From NCBI RefSeq assembly GCF_006782915.1, contig NZ_VCNP01000008.1, positions 52,768 through 116,767 on the forward strand: DNA of 64,000 bases. The letters are read 5' to 3'. Below, in pieces: positions 34,892 through 44,398 of the stretch. The notes beneath the pieces were generated by a model that worked only from the letters and a program-made list of their open reading frames with translations, was not told where the DNA came from and did no database searches. Position 1 is the stretch's first letter. Each line of letters begins with the position of its first letter. The DNA is from Streptomyces calvus. Its GTDB lineage: Bacteria > Actinomycetota > Actinomycetes > Streptomycetales > Streptomycetaceae. Both the position numbers and the translations under genes were made by a program.

Positions 34892-36385
34892 ATGGCCGTG
34901 GACTTGAGCAGGCAGGGCTACCGCGTTCAGCGGTGGGCGGCGCGGGGGGCGCTGGCCGCTGCCGTGCTCGCGGTGGCGACCCCTCTCGTCTACGGCGGGC
35001 TGCGCGGCCTGCTCCTGCTGGTCTGCGGCGTCGCGGGCCTGGCGCTCAGCGCGGCCGCGGTGTGGTGGACGCTGACCCTGCGCGGGCCGCTGCGCTGGGG
35101 GGCCGCGCTGATCGCCGTGTGCGTGCCCGTCGGCCTGATCGCCCTGTTCGCCGCCACCCTGTTCTGGGCGCTGCTGGCGTCCCTGGTCCTGTGGGTGCTG
35201 GCGGTGTGGAGCGGCCGGTTCGCGCTGCGCGGGACGGGTTCCGAGCGGGCGCGGACGCGGGAACGGCGGCTGCCGCCGCCCAGGCGTCCGGTGCTGATCA
35301 TGAATCCGCGGTCCGGCGGCGGCAAGGTGGGGCGGTTCCGGCTGCGGGAGAAGGCGGAGCGGCTCGGTGCGCGGGTGGTGCTGCTCGACCCGGGCAAGGA
35401 GCACGACGTGACCGCGCTGGCCCGGGCCGCCGTGGCGGACGGCGCGGACCTGCTGGGCGCCGCCGGCGGCGACGGCACCCAGGCGCTGGTGGCGGCCGTG
35501 GCCGCCGAGCACGACATCCCGTTCCTGGTCATCAGCGCGGGCACCCGGAACCACTTCGCCCTGGACCTCGGCCTGGACCGCGGGGACCCCGCCGCCTGTC
35601 TGGACGCGCTCACCGACGGTGTGGAGCTCCGCGTCGATCTGGGGTTCGCCGGCGAGCAGCCGTTCGTGAACAACGCCTCCTTCGGCGCGTACGCGGCGAT
35701 CGTGCAGAGCCCCGCCTACCGCGACGACAAGATCGGCACCAGTCTGAACATGCTGCCCGACCTGCTCACCGGCCAGCAGGGGCCCCGGCTGGTCGCGCGT
35801 GCCGGGGACACGACGCTGACGGCGCCGCAGGCCGTACTGGTCAGCAACAACCCCTACCGCACCGGCGACCCCTTCGGACTCGGGCGGCGGGAACGGCTCG
35901 ACTCCGCGGTGCTCGGCGTCCTCGGCGTCCGGCTGGAGGGCGCGGTCGGTGCCGCCGCGCTGCTGCTGAACCCGGATCCGAGCGGGCTGACCATCCTGAC
36001 CGCCCCGGAGGTGGTCATCGAGGCGGACCGCACGGAGATCGAGGCCGGGATCGACGGGGAGGCGATGGTGCTGCCCGCGCCCGTCCGCTGCCGTATCGCA
36101 CCGGGCGCGCTGCGCGTCCGGGTGCCGCGCAGGCGGCCCGGAGTCACCAGGACGCCGCCGCGCCTCGACTGGCGGCGGCTGCGCAAGCTGGCGGCGACGG
36201 TGGGCCGTACCGCGGCGCCGAGCCGGCTCCACCGCCCGTACGTCGCACCGCACCCGCCCACCGCACCGCCGGCCCCGGCTCCTCCGCAGGCACCCGACGT
36301 GTCGGGAGTCCCCGCCGCGCCGACCGAGCCGCCGCGGTCCGGCGCGCCACAGGAGACGGCCGGGCCGCGTTCACCGCACCAGTAG
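34892..36385 (+). CDS. Membrane-anchored diacylglycerol/sphingosine kinase-like protein
   Basis: 497 residues. The N-terminus holds four hydrophobic segments (about 18-36, 40-60, 70-85, 86-105). The DAGK catalytic domain follows, with VLIMNPRSGGGK near 132-143, AAGGDGTQALVAAVA near 191 and SAGTRNHFALDLGLDR near 216. Residues 430-497 are a Pro-rich tail. The family phosphorylates diacylglycerol or related lipids at the membrane. GGAGGAAG precedes the ATG at 34892. Its last 15 bases overlap the convergent TauE gene. The lipid substrate is unknown. Confidence 0.88.
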   Translation: MAVDLSRQGYRVQRWAARGALAAAVLAVATPLVYGGLRGLLLLVCGVAGLALSAAAVWWTLTLRGPLRWGAALIAVCVPVGLIALFAATLFWALLASLVLWVLAVWSGRFALRGTGSERARTRERRLPPPRRPVLIMNPRSGGGKVGRFRLREKAERLGARVVLLDPGKEHDVTALARAAVADGADLLGAAGGDGTQALVAAVAAEHDIPFLVISAGTRNHFALDLGLDRGDPAACLDALTDGVELRVDLGFAGEQPFVNNASFGAYAAIVQSPAYRDDKIGTSLNMLPDLLTGQQGPRLVARAGDTTLTAPQAVLVSNNPYRTGDPFGLGRRERLDSAVLGVLGVRLEGAVGAAALLLNPDPSGLTILTAPEVVIEADRTEIEAGIDGEAMVLPAPVRCRIAPGALRVRVPRRRPGVTRTPPRLDWRRLRKLAATVGRTAAPSRLHRPYVAPHPPTAPPAPAPPQAPDVSGVPAAPTEPPRSGAPQETAGPRSPHQ

Positions 36386-37144
36386 CTGCACGCCGCCCAC
36401 GACCGTCGCCGCGATCACCAACTGCTCGAAGAGCCGCTGGTTGATCCTGTTCACGGCCCACTTGCCGAGCAGCGCGCCGGGCACCACGAACAGCACGAGC
36501 GCGGCGTCCAGCAGCAGCGAGTCGGCGTCGATCAGGCCCAGTCCTGCGCTGAAGGGCAGCTTCGAGGTGTTGACGATCAGGAAGAAGAAGGCCGAGGTCC
36601 CCAGGAAGCCCAGCTTCCGGAAGCCGGCGGAGAGCAGGTACATCGACATCACCGGGCCGCCCGCGTTGGCGACCATGGTGGTGAAGCCGCCGAGGACGCC
36701 GTAGGAGCGGGCCTTGGCCCGGCCGGCCCGGGTGGTGATCGCCTGAGGCTCCTCCTCGGCGTCGGCCCGGCGCCGCCGCCACACCGTCACTCCGGCCATC
36801 AGCAGCAGGATCGCCCCGATGGAGGTGCGTACGGCGCCGTCGTCCGCCCACATCAGGAACACGGTGCCGACGGCGACGCCCGCCGCGACCGCCGGGAACA
36901 GCCGCCACAGCGTGGGCCAGTGCGCGTGCCGGCGGTAGGTGAGGACGGCGAGCAGGTCCCCGGCGATCAGGATGGGCAGCAGGACGCCGGTGGAGGCGCG
37001 GGCGGGCAGGACGGCGGCGAAGATGGCGAGGCTGACCGTGTTGGCCCCGCTGACGGCGGTCTTGGAGAAGCCGACCAGCAGGGCCGCGAAGGCGAGCGCG
37101 GCGAATTCCCAGCCGTTGAGGTGCCAGAGCGTCATCGTGTTCAT
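36371..37144 (-). CDS. TauE/SafE family sulfite/anion exporter-like permease
   Basis: 257 residues with about eight hydrophobic helices. The half-repeat motifs LLVGFSKTAVSGANTVSLAI near 22 and GGFTTMVANAGGPVMSMYLL near 150 are diagnostic for TauE/SafE (DUF81) transporters, which move sulfite, sulfoacetate or other organic anions. A second ATG lies 9 bases after the chosen one. Upstream TAGCAT at 10 bases from the ATG suggests a leaderless transcript. It overlaps the kinase gene tail by 15 bases, convergent. Confidence 0.9.
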   Translation of the reverse strand: MNTMTLWHLNGWEFAALAFAALLVGFSKTAVSGANTVSLAIFAAVLPARASTGVLLPILIAGDLLAVLTYRRHAHWPTLWRLFPAVAAGVAVGTVFLMWADDGAVRTSIGAILLLMAGVTVWRRRRADAEEEPQAITTRAGRAKARSYGVLGGFTTMVANAGGPVMSMYLLSAGFRKLGFLGTSAFFFLIVNTSKLPFSAGLGLIDADSLLLDAALVLFVVPGALLGKWAVNRINQRLFEQLVIAATVVGGVQLLVR

Positions 37145-37623
37145 GCGAAGGCCGATGCTATGTGCAGGCAACCGGCGCCCGTAAGGACGTCTCGCCTGAT
37201 GGCCGCCGTGCGCGCCGTGCTCGCCGTGCCGGAAACCGCGCCCACACCTCACAGGGGCCGACACCGCACCCGCGCTCGGTGCCGTCCTGGGTGTGCTGCC
37301 CCGGGACGTTGGCGACGTGCCGCCCCGTGGTGCTCGCCCTGCCGCGCGCAACCCCCGACGGCCGCCGCGCAGCCGGTTCAAACGGACCTGGCCCTCCTCC
37401 CGCTCATGGCGGGCATGGTGACCGGTTCGATGCAGATCGGCACCCGGCTGATGACCCGGCTTCGGTCTGACCACGGAGGCTGTTGCACGGGTAGCAGCCC
37501 CGCCGTGAGGAAGCTTGTCGTCACAAGATTTCGGAGCCTCGCATGCGCCGAAAGCGTCGCTTCGCTGCACGTGCCTGTCGCCGACTGCGCCCGTATCCAC
37601 TGGTCCTGCGCACGAAATCAGCA
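37145..37623. other. Gene-poor spacer with an MFS transporter fragment
   Basis: No intact gene. On the forward strand about 37384-37470 encodes LALLPLMAGMVTGSMQIGTR and LMTRL. This reads like an internal helix pair of a DHA2/EmrB-type multidrug exporter, with no start, no stop in place and no flanking helices. The remainder has mixed frame usage and looks like decayed DNA at the border of the 37.7-42 kb islet. Confidence 0.4.
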
Positions 37624-37624
37624 C

Positions 37625-37660
37625 GGAGGGCGCCGCGCGCGGTCGGGCTCGGCGCCCTCC
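37625..37660 (-). terminator. Stem-loop after the MatC-like transporter gene
   Basis: GGAGGGCGCCG (37625-37635) pairs with CGGCGCCCTCC (37650-37660): an 11-bp perfect stem with a 14-base loop, 23 bases beyond the transporter stop on the reverse strand. Confidence 0.65.
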
Positions 37661-37683
37661 ACCATCCTGCGTCGGTTCGTGCG

Positions 37684-38937
37684 TTATGACCAGGGCAGGA
37701 CCAGGGCACCCCAGGCGACGAAGGGGCCGAGGGCGACGATTCCGCCGGTGTAGCCGATGATTTGGCGGTAGAAGCGGCGGGTGTCCACCCCGCGGGCGTT
37801 GCTGAGGACGAGTGCTCCGTTGGTCGAGAAGGGGGAGGTGTCGACGATCGTCGTGGAGACGGCGAGTGCGGCGATCAGTCCGGCGGCGTTGAGGTGGCTG
37901 GAGAGCAGCAGCGGTACGGCGATGGGGATGATCGCTGTGAGGATCGCGGTGGAGGAGGCGAAGGCGGAGGTGATGGCCACGGTGAAGCACAGCAGCAGGG
38001 CAACGATGACAGGGGCGCCCAGGTTGGCGGCGTGTTCGGAGACCTTCTCGATGATGCCGGCCTTCTCCAGCATCGCGATGTAGGTCATCATGCCCGCGAC
38101 CAGAAGCAGGGTGGACCAGCTGACGCCGTCCACGGCCTTCTCCTGCCGCGTCATGTCCACCAGGGCCAGCAGGGCGCCGGCAGCCAGCGCGAGGAAGCCG
38201 ATCTCCAGGTGGAGGCCGAGCGCGCCGACGACGAGGGCCACCAGGCAGGCGAGGGTGAGCCACTGTCGCCAGTCGGGCCTGCCGGAAACGGCGAGGTTCT
38301 CGTCGTCGGCTGCCTCCGCGGCGCCCTCGACCAGCGGTGCGGGACGCTTGGCGAGCAGGGCGTAGGTGAGGATCGAGAGCACCAGGTTGATCACGAAGCT
38401 GGCGCTGAACAGCGCCACTGCGGAGATCTGCAGATCGGTCTTGTCGATGAGGCCGAGCACCAGCGCACCGGAGACGGCCAGCGGGGAGAACGCGCCCGCG
38501 TGCCCGCCGCTGATCACCATCATGCCGACGACCAGCGGGTTGAGCTTGTAGCGGTAGGCGAAGTTCATGCCGATCGGCGCGAGGATCGCGACCGCGGCCG
38601 GGGTGAACGTACCGAACGCCGTCAGCAGGGCGGCCACCAGGAACAGCACCCAGGGGATGAGCGCCACCTTGCCGCCTACCAGGCGCACCCCGGCCGCGAC
38701 GAGCCAGTCGATGGTGCCGTTGCGGCGGGCGACGGAGAACAGGTAGGTGACTCCGACGATGGTGACGAAGAGCTTGGCCGGGAACCCCTCGAAGATCTCG
38801 TCCTCGGTGAGGCCGAGCGAGGCGGTGCCGACCGTGAAGGTGGCGACGAAGGCGAGGATGCCCAGGTTGATCGGCAGCACGGTGCCGACCACGAACATCA
38901 CCAGCAGAGCGCCTATGGAGATCACTTCAGCAGACAT
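37684..38937 (-). CDS. SLC13/MatC-type dicarboxylate transporter
   Basis: 417 residues with about 11-12 hydrophobic helices. The N-terminal half matches the MatC_N pattern (VISIGALLVMFVVGTVLPIN, GHAGAFSPLAVSGALV near 147). The C-terminal half has AITSAFASSTAILTAIIPI near 320 and STTIVDTSPFSTNGALVLSN near 360, typical of ion transporter/CitMHS proteins for di- and tricarboxylates or malonate. AAGGA precedes the ATG. It is followed on the same strand, upstream, by the PrpF-family gene, so the pair imports and isomerises an organic acid under the LysR regulator at 40331. Confidence 0.88.
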   Translation of the reverse strand: MSAEVISIGALLVMFVVGTVLPINLGILAFVATFTVGTASLGLTEDEIFEGFPAKLFVTIVGVTYLFSVARRNGTIDWLVAAGVRLVGGKVALIPWVLFLVAALLTAFGTFTPAAVAILAPIGMNFAYRYKLNPLVVGMMVISGGHAGAFSPLAVSGALVLGLIDKTDLQISAVALFSASFVINLVLSILTYALLAKRPAPLVEGAAEAADDENLAVSGRPDWRQWLTLACLVALVVGALGLHLEIGFLALAAGALLALVDMTRQEKAVDGVSWSTLLLVAGMMTYIAMLEKAGIIEKVSEHAANLGAPVIVALLLCFTVAITSAFASSTAILTAIIPIAVPLLLSSHLNAAGLIAALAVSTTIVDTSPFSTNGALVLSNARGVDTRRFYRQIIGYTGGIVALGPFVAWGALVLPWS

Positions 38938-39044
38938 CTTTGTCCTTGGTGCGGTGGGGACGGGGTGGCGCGCCCCGAGGGCGCGAGGTTATCCCGGTGT
39001 GGACGGCTGGGAGCCGGGCCGACCGAGGTGATGTACGTCGCGGC

Positions 39045-40163
39045 TCAGGCGGCTTGCGAGCCGACCGCTTCCGGTACGTAGATGCGGGCGTCGGCGAGAA
39101 GACGGGCCGCGCGCTGCACGGTGACCCGGTGCGGCAGGCCGTCCCTCACATCGGTGCAGCGGACCGCGACGACGCCGGCGGGAGTGCCGAGGCGCAGCCA
39201 CTCGTCGGTCGGGCCGCCGGTGGCCCGGGAGACAACGGACCCCTCGAGCAGCCCGGCCGCCGCGACGGCGACGGCAGAGGTCAGGCCGATCGCAGGGTGC
39301 GGGGCGTTCATGCTGAGCATGCGCACCGACACGTCGTAGTCCTCGGCGGCAACCCAGTCACCGAGGGTGGTGGGGTACGGGACCGGCGGGCCGACCAGGC
39401 CCACCTTGGGCACCGCATCACCCGGTTCCTCGCCCGGCTGGAGCAGCCCCATCAGGGGAGCGGCGGTATGCCGGACGGTGCGCAGCCACGGGACGTCCGC
39501 GCTCATCCGCTCCAGTGACTCGGCACCGGTACGCCCGGCACTGGCGGCATCCACGAGGACGACCGGAGCTCCCGCGGTCACCATGCTCACGCGTACCGGC
39601 TCGGCGGCGCCGACCCGCAGGTCCTGGGCGCTTCGGCCGGTGGGGAGCAGTGAGGCAGTGGTAGCGGCGGGGCCGCGGAAGGTGAGGCCGACCGCGACCC
39701 CGCCGGCACGGGTGCCGGGTACCGTCTGGCGGCCGAAGTGGTGCACCACGCCCCCCGTGGTGTCGACGGTCCCTTCGAGGACCGCGCCGGTATTGGTGTT
39801 GCGCATCACCACGCGCGTCCGGTCGCCGGTGATCGGAACCATTCCTCTGCTCACCGCGTACAGGGCGACGCCGGTGGCGCAGTTGCCGCAGTTGCTCGTC
39901 CACTCCACCGAGCCCGTCCCGATGCCGACCTGGGCGAACAGGTAGTCGACGTCGACGCCGGGCTCGGAGGAGGCGCTGACCACGGCCGCTTTCGAGGTGG
40001 TGGGGGTCGCCCCACCCACCCCGTCCAGCTCCATCGGATCGGTGGCGCCGTACGCGGCGACCAGCAGTCTTTCCAGGTCGCCGCGGTCGGCAGGGACATC
40101 GACCTGGTTGAACAGCCAGCACTTGCTTGTGCCGCCACGCACCAGGGTCGCCGGAATGTGCAC
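39045..40163 (-). CDS. PrpF-family isomerase (4-oxalomesaconate tautomerase/aconitate isomerase-like)
   Basis: 372 residues of the PrpF/diaminopimelate-epimerase fold. TLVRGGTSKCWLF near residue 5-17 contains the first active-site Cys region; VEWTSNCGNCATGVALYA near 100-117 contains the second; DGVGGATPTTSKAAVV is near 47. Members tautomerise trans/cis-aconitates, 2-methylaconitate or 4-oxalomesaconate (GalD). GTG start at 40163 with AGGAAGAG upstream. Paired with a carboxylate transporter and divergent LysR. A GalD role is attractive because GalB/GalC-like genes sit at the left edge of the window, but that is inference. Confidence 0.85.
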   Translation of the reverse strand: MHIPATLVRGGTSKCWLFNQVDVPADRGDLERLLVAAYGATDPMELDGVGGATPTTSKAAVVSASSEPGVDVDYLFAQVGIGTGSVEWTSNCGNCATGVALYAVSRGMVPITGDRTRVVMRNTNTGAVLEGTVDTTGGVVHHFGRQTVPGTRAGGVAVGLTFRGPAATTASLLPTGRSAQDLRVGAAEPVRVSMVTAGAPVVLVDAASAGRTGAESLERMSADVPWLRTVRHTAAPLMGLLQPGEEPGDAVPKVGLVGPPVPYPTTLGDWVAAEDYDVSVRMLSMNAPHPAIGLTSAVAVAAAGLLEGSVVSRATGGPTDEWLRLGTPAGVVAVRCTDVRDGLPHRVTVQRAARLLADARIYVPEAVGSQAA

Positions 40164-40306
40164 GTCTGAGACTCTTCCTGATCAACGGAGGTAGGGAGGG
40201 CCGAGAAGCGGTTACGGACGCATTGCGGGCGGGTGAACCGCTCGGCGATTGCGGAGACCTTCGCAGAGGCGTGACTTCGGAACAATCACCGTTCGCTTCA
40301 CCTGGG

Positions 40307-40321
40307 TTTAGCTCAGCTAAA
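40307..40321. promoter_or_regulatory. LysR operator candidate TTTAGCT-C-AGCTAAA
   Basis: A perfect 7-bp inverted repeat with a 1-bp centre, ending 9 bases before the LysR start. It contains the T-N11-A frame expected of LysR-type sites and lies in the divergent LysR/PrpF spacer. Confidence 0.55.
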
Positions 40322-40330
40322 GTCGGAGGC

Positions 40331-41284
40331 ATGCTCAACGTGCGCCGTCTGTTGCTGCTCACCGAGGCCACCGAACGCGGTTCACTCACTGCGGCGGCGG
40401 AGGCTCTCGGCATGACCACCTCCGCGGCCTCCCAGCAGATGTCGCTGTTGGAGCAGGAAGCAGGGCAGCCCCTCATCGAGCGGCTGCCACGCGGTGTCCG
40501 CCCCACCCCGGCGGGTGCCGCGCTGGCCGAACGCGGTCAGGCCATCCGCCGGGAACTCCGTGCCGCACAGGCCGACTTGGATTCCTTCACCGCCCTCGAC
40601 CAGGGCACCTTGCGGCTCGGTTCCTTCCCCACGGCGAGCGCGTCCCTGCTGCCGCTGGCGCTTACACGTTTCCGACGGCGTCACGCCGGCATCCGCATCG
40701 AGGTACGCGCCGGAGTCCTCGCACAGCTCAGGGAGATGCTGCACACCGGCGAGGTGGAGCAGGGGCTGCTCTGGGACTACGAATGGAACCGCCTCGACGA
40801 TCCGGCGCTCGCGCTCACCCACCTGCTGGACGACCCCACCGTGTTGGTCGTCCCTGCCGACTCGCCCCTGCGCACCCGTCCCTCCGTGCGCCTCGGCGAC
40901 CTCGCCGACCAGGAGTGGATCATCCGTGCCGACAACCACCCCGTCGCCGACGTCCTGCGCCGAAGCTGCCGCCAGGCGGGCTTCGAACCGCGCATCGCCT
41001 ACTCATCGCACGACTACCAGGAGGCGCAGGCCATGGTCGCCGCCGGCCTCGGCATCGCGCTCGCACCCCGCCTGGCCCTCACCAGCCGACGCAGCGACGT
41101 ACGCCTCCTGCCGTTCGCCTCCGGCGTCCAGGCTCCCACCCGCCGCATCCTCCTCGCCCGCGCCGCGGCACGCCCCGCCACCCCACCCGCCCAGGCGATG
41201 GCCCGGGTCCTGCGCACGGTGGCGCAGCGATTCACGGTCTCAGACCTGCAACGGGCCCAGCTCGGGGCGGTCCGGCGGGGCTGA
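40331..41284 (+). CDS. LysR family transcriptional regulator
   Basis: 317 residues. The winged helix is at 3-62 (SLTAAAEALGMTTSAASQQM, LEQEAGQPLIERLPRGVRPT). The two-lobed effector domain starts near 92, with GTLRLGSFPTASASLLPLAL and AMVAAGLGIALAPRLAL. GGAGG lies just before the ATG. It is divergent from the PrpF-transporter operon, the standard geometry for a LysR activator of an organic-acid operon. The palindrome at 40307-40321 is the likely binding site and suggests autoregulation. Confidence 0.92.
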   Translation: MLNVRRLLLLTEATERGSLTAAAEALGMTTSAASQQMSLLEQEAGQPLIERLPRGVRPTPAGAALAERGQAIRRELRAAQADLDSFTALDQGTLRLGSFPTASASLLPLALTRFRRRHAGIRIEVRAGVLAQLREMLHTGEVEQGLLWDYEWNRLDDPALALTHLLDDPTVLVVPADSPLRTRPSVRLGDLADQEWIIRADNHPVADVLRRSCRQAGFEPRIAYSSHDYQEAQAMVAAGLGIALAPRLALTSRRSDVRLLPFASGVQAPTRRILLARAAARPATPPAQAMARVLRTVAQRFTVSDLQRAQLGAVRRG

Positions 41285-41454
41285 CGGTGCGGCCACGAGC
41301 CGCCTCCCCGAGCAGGGGTTCCACTGGTCGCCGGAAGAACATCCGGCGGGCCCATGCGGTCCGGACCACGCCACCCGGAGCAAACGGACGGCCAGCCGTC
41401 GGCCGGTAGACGAGTGCCGACGTCGACCATGGCGCAGCAGGCGGTCCTCCGCCC

Positions 41455-41690
41455 AGGCTGGTCGTTCCCCGAGGCCGGAAAGCAGTGGACCGACACGGGA
41501 GATCCACGAACGACGCGACCTGAAGGGCCGTGCGGCGGGCGGGACACGCACTGTCCCGGTGCATCCAGCACACACGCGCATGCTTCGGCAGCACATCAAC
41601 GACGAACTGCTCAAGCCGGGTGACCTGCTGTTTCCAGGCGCATCGGGCGACATCCCGCCGGTTCCGTCACCCGCCGGGCGCGGCCAACGC
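41455..41690 (+). pseudogene. Tyrosine recombinase (phage integrase) remnant, frameshifted
   Basis: One frame gives AGKQWTDTGDP (about 41475-41507). The next frame continues with HERRDLKGRAAGGTRTVPVH, then MLRQHINDELLKPGDLLFPG, to about 41673. Together these match the core-binding/catalytic junction of actinobacterial integrases (TDTGDP-ERRxLKxRA-TRTVPxPP). Neither the start nor the catalytic R-H-x-x-R-Y end is present. A frameshift near 41500 and truncation make it non-functional. Confidence 0.65.
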
Positions 41691-41729
41691 CCGTCAGGCC
41701 GTACTCCCCTCGCGCGTCTTCGAACCGGC

Positions 41730-41989
41730 CACCGAACGGCGCGTCCACGGCAAGCTGGGCATCAGCCCCCGCTGGACGAGGCACCGGCGGCCGCAGACCA
41801 ACGGCAAGGTCGAACGCTTCCACCGCACCCTGCCCGACGAACGGGCCACCAGCGGCCCTGCACCTCGGACACCGAACGCCAGGCCGCGTTTCCCGACTGG
41901 CTGGACTGGTACGACTACCACCGACCCCACACCGGCATCGACGGCCACCCACCAGCCAGCCGCGTCACCAACCTGTCCGGACAACACAC

Positions 41990-41993
<4 letters not shown>
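41730..41993 (+). pseudogene. IS481-family transposase remnant, frameshifted
   Basis: HRRPQTNGKVERFHRTLPDE (about 41782-41841) is the DDE-E region of an IS481/IS3-type integrase core. After a frame change, QAAFPDWLDWYDYHRPHTGI then DGHPPASRVTNLSGQHT with TAG at 41991-41993 is the transposase C-terminus. The N-terminal two thirds are missing. Its stop overlaps the thiolase stop on the other strand, so the insertion ended exactly at that gene's 3' end. Confidence 0.75.
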
Positions 41994-43177
<1,184 letters not shown>

Positions 43178-43230
43178 TACAGGACTCCTGACCCGGACCG
43201 TTGACGGTGCTCGACCGGCGAGCACCTCAA

Positions 43231-43243
43231 TTAGCACTGCTAG
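43231..43243. promoter_or_regulatory. Operator-like dyad TTAGCA-C-TGCTAG
   Basis: A 13-bp inverted repeat (5 of 6 positions symmetric) in an A/T-rich patch between the divergent thiolase and dps genes. It is 54 bases upstream of the thiolase start. The binding protein is unknown. Confidence 0.35.
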
Positions 43244-43395
43244 TTTTCGACTATAGACCGCCGCACGGCCCCGGGAAAGGTCCCCCGCGGTGGCGGCTGC
43301 CTGCCGCTCCGGCCCTCGGCACCGGGTTTGTGGCCGGGGGCCCGGGGCACCCGCGCGTTCGTGGACATCCCATCGACAAGGAGGATCGGCACTTC

Positions 43396-43878
43396 ATGAC
43401 CGTCGTGAGGAGCACCCTGCCCGACGAGGCCCGCCGGATATCCTGCGAGGCCCTCCAGGACACTCTGGTCGACCTGCTCGGACTGTCACTGATCGCGAAG
43501 CAGGCGCACTGGAACGTCGTGGGCCCGCGGTTCCGTTCCGTCCACCTCCAGCTGGACGAGGTGGTCTCGGCCGCGCGCGCCCAGGCCGACACGGTGGCGG
43601 AGCGGGCCGCCGCACTGGGCGTGCCGCCGGACGGCCGTCCGGAGACCATCGCCAAGGTGTTCTCCCTGCCCGCGCCGAAGGAGGGCTGGCTGCGCGACTC
43701 GGAGGCCGTGGCGGTGATGACGGAGGCTCTCGGCACCGCGGTGTCACGGCTGCGCGAGCGCATCGACGCCACCGAGAAGGCCGACCTGGTCACCCAGGAC
43801 CTGCTGATCTCGATCACCGCGGAACTGGAGAAGCAGCGCTGGATGTTCGAGGCGGAGAACTTCCCCGGCGAATCCTGA
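43396..43878 (+). CDS. dps: Dps family DNA-binding ferritin
   Basis: 160 residues. Ferroxidase ligands at the dimer interface are visible in SLIAKQAHWNVVGPRFRSVH near 33-52 (His) and LQLDEVV near 53-59 (Asp, Glu). The family length is normal. It oxidises and stores Fe(II) in a dodecamer and protects DNA in oxidative or stationary-phase stress. AAGGAGG lies about 12 bases before the ATG, a long spacing. No strong DNA-binding tail: the C-terminus is short and acidic, so DNA binding may be weak. Confidence 0.92.
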   Translation: MTVVRSTLPDEARRISCEALQDTLVDLLGLSLIAKQAHWNVVGPRFRSVHLQLDEVVSAARAQADTVAERAAALGVPPDGRPETIAKVFSLPAPKEGWLRDSEAVAVMTEALGTAVSRLRERIDATEKADLVTQDLLISITAELEKQRWMFEAENFPGES

Positions 43879-44038
43879 TCCGCACAGCGGCTCCCGATCC
43901 GCACGCCGGGTCCCGATCCGCACGCCGGGTCCCGATCCGCACAGCGGGTCCCGATCCGCACAGCGGGTCCCGATCCGCACGTCGATTCCGGGTCCTGATC
44001 CGTACGTCGGGCCTTGATCCGCACGTCGGGTCCTGAAA
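43876..44038. repeat. 19-bp tandem repeat array, eight units
   Basis: GATCCGCAC recurs at 43877, 43896, 43915, 43934, 43953, 43972, 43997 and 44016, i.e. every 19 bases with one 25-base interval. The unit is GATCCGCAC(A/G)(G/C)CGGGTCCC; the last three copies are more diverged. It begins at the dps stop and ends 25 bases before the DUF3140 start. Confidence 0.9.
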
Positions 44039-44063
44039 GCACACGCACCACAAGGGGCACATC

Positions 44064-44396
44064 ATGAGCGACGCCCTCGAGATCGACGCGCTGTGGGACG
44101 ACTTCCACCGCGTGGTGAACATGACCTCCGTGGAACTCGCGGCCTGGCTGCGGGTGAGCGACGCCGACGAGAGCGCCGAACCGCTGCCGGACCGGGCGGG
44201 CAGCGAGACGGGGCGGCACGTCCTGGCCATCCTGCAGAAACGCCGCACCGACCTCACCGAGGACGACCTGCAAGTGATGGAGGAGGTCGTGGACACCGTC
44301 ACCGCGCAGACCGACCCGGAGAACGAACCCGCGGCCGAGGACACGCCCCGCCGGCACCGGCTGATGACGCTCGGCCACGACCCGCTCAAGGCGTAG
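44064..44396 (+). CDS. DUF3140 family protein
   Basis: 110 residues, acidic. IDALWDDFHRVVNMTSVELA near 7-26 and LAAWLRVSDADES mark the DUF3140 family, seen as a short helical protein in actinobacteria, often next to DNA-repair or stress genes. AAGGGG precedes the ATG by 8 bases. The stop lies 2 bases before the GTG of the next gene, so they form an operon. Function unknown. Confidence 0.82.
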   Translation: MSDALEIDALWDDFHRVVNMTSVELAAWLRVSDADESAEPLPDRAGSETGRHVLAILQKRRTDLTEDDLQVMEEVVDTVTAQTDPENEPAAEDTPRRHRLMTLGHDPLKA

Positions 44397-44398
44397 CC

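Noticed and set aside
37470..37620. IS5-like end (GGCTGTTGCA near 37480)
   Set aside because: Only ten bases resemble an insertion-sequence terminus; no transposase peptide or partner repeat could be seen.
36920..37753. A 277-codon forward open frame across the TauE gene and spacer
   Set aside because: Most of it is a shadow of TauE; only the short MFS-like peptide near 37384-37470 is meaningful.
43744..44038. Reverse-strand frame with repeated MRIGTRCADRDP-type peptide over the tandem repeats
   Set aside because: The peptide repeat is only a translation of the 19-bp DNA repeat and has no start signal or family.
43876..44038. CRISPR-like array
   Set aside because: Units are contiguous with no unique spacers, and no cas genes are present.
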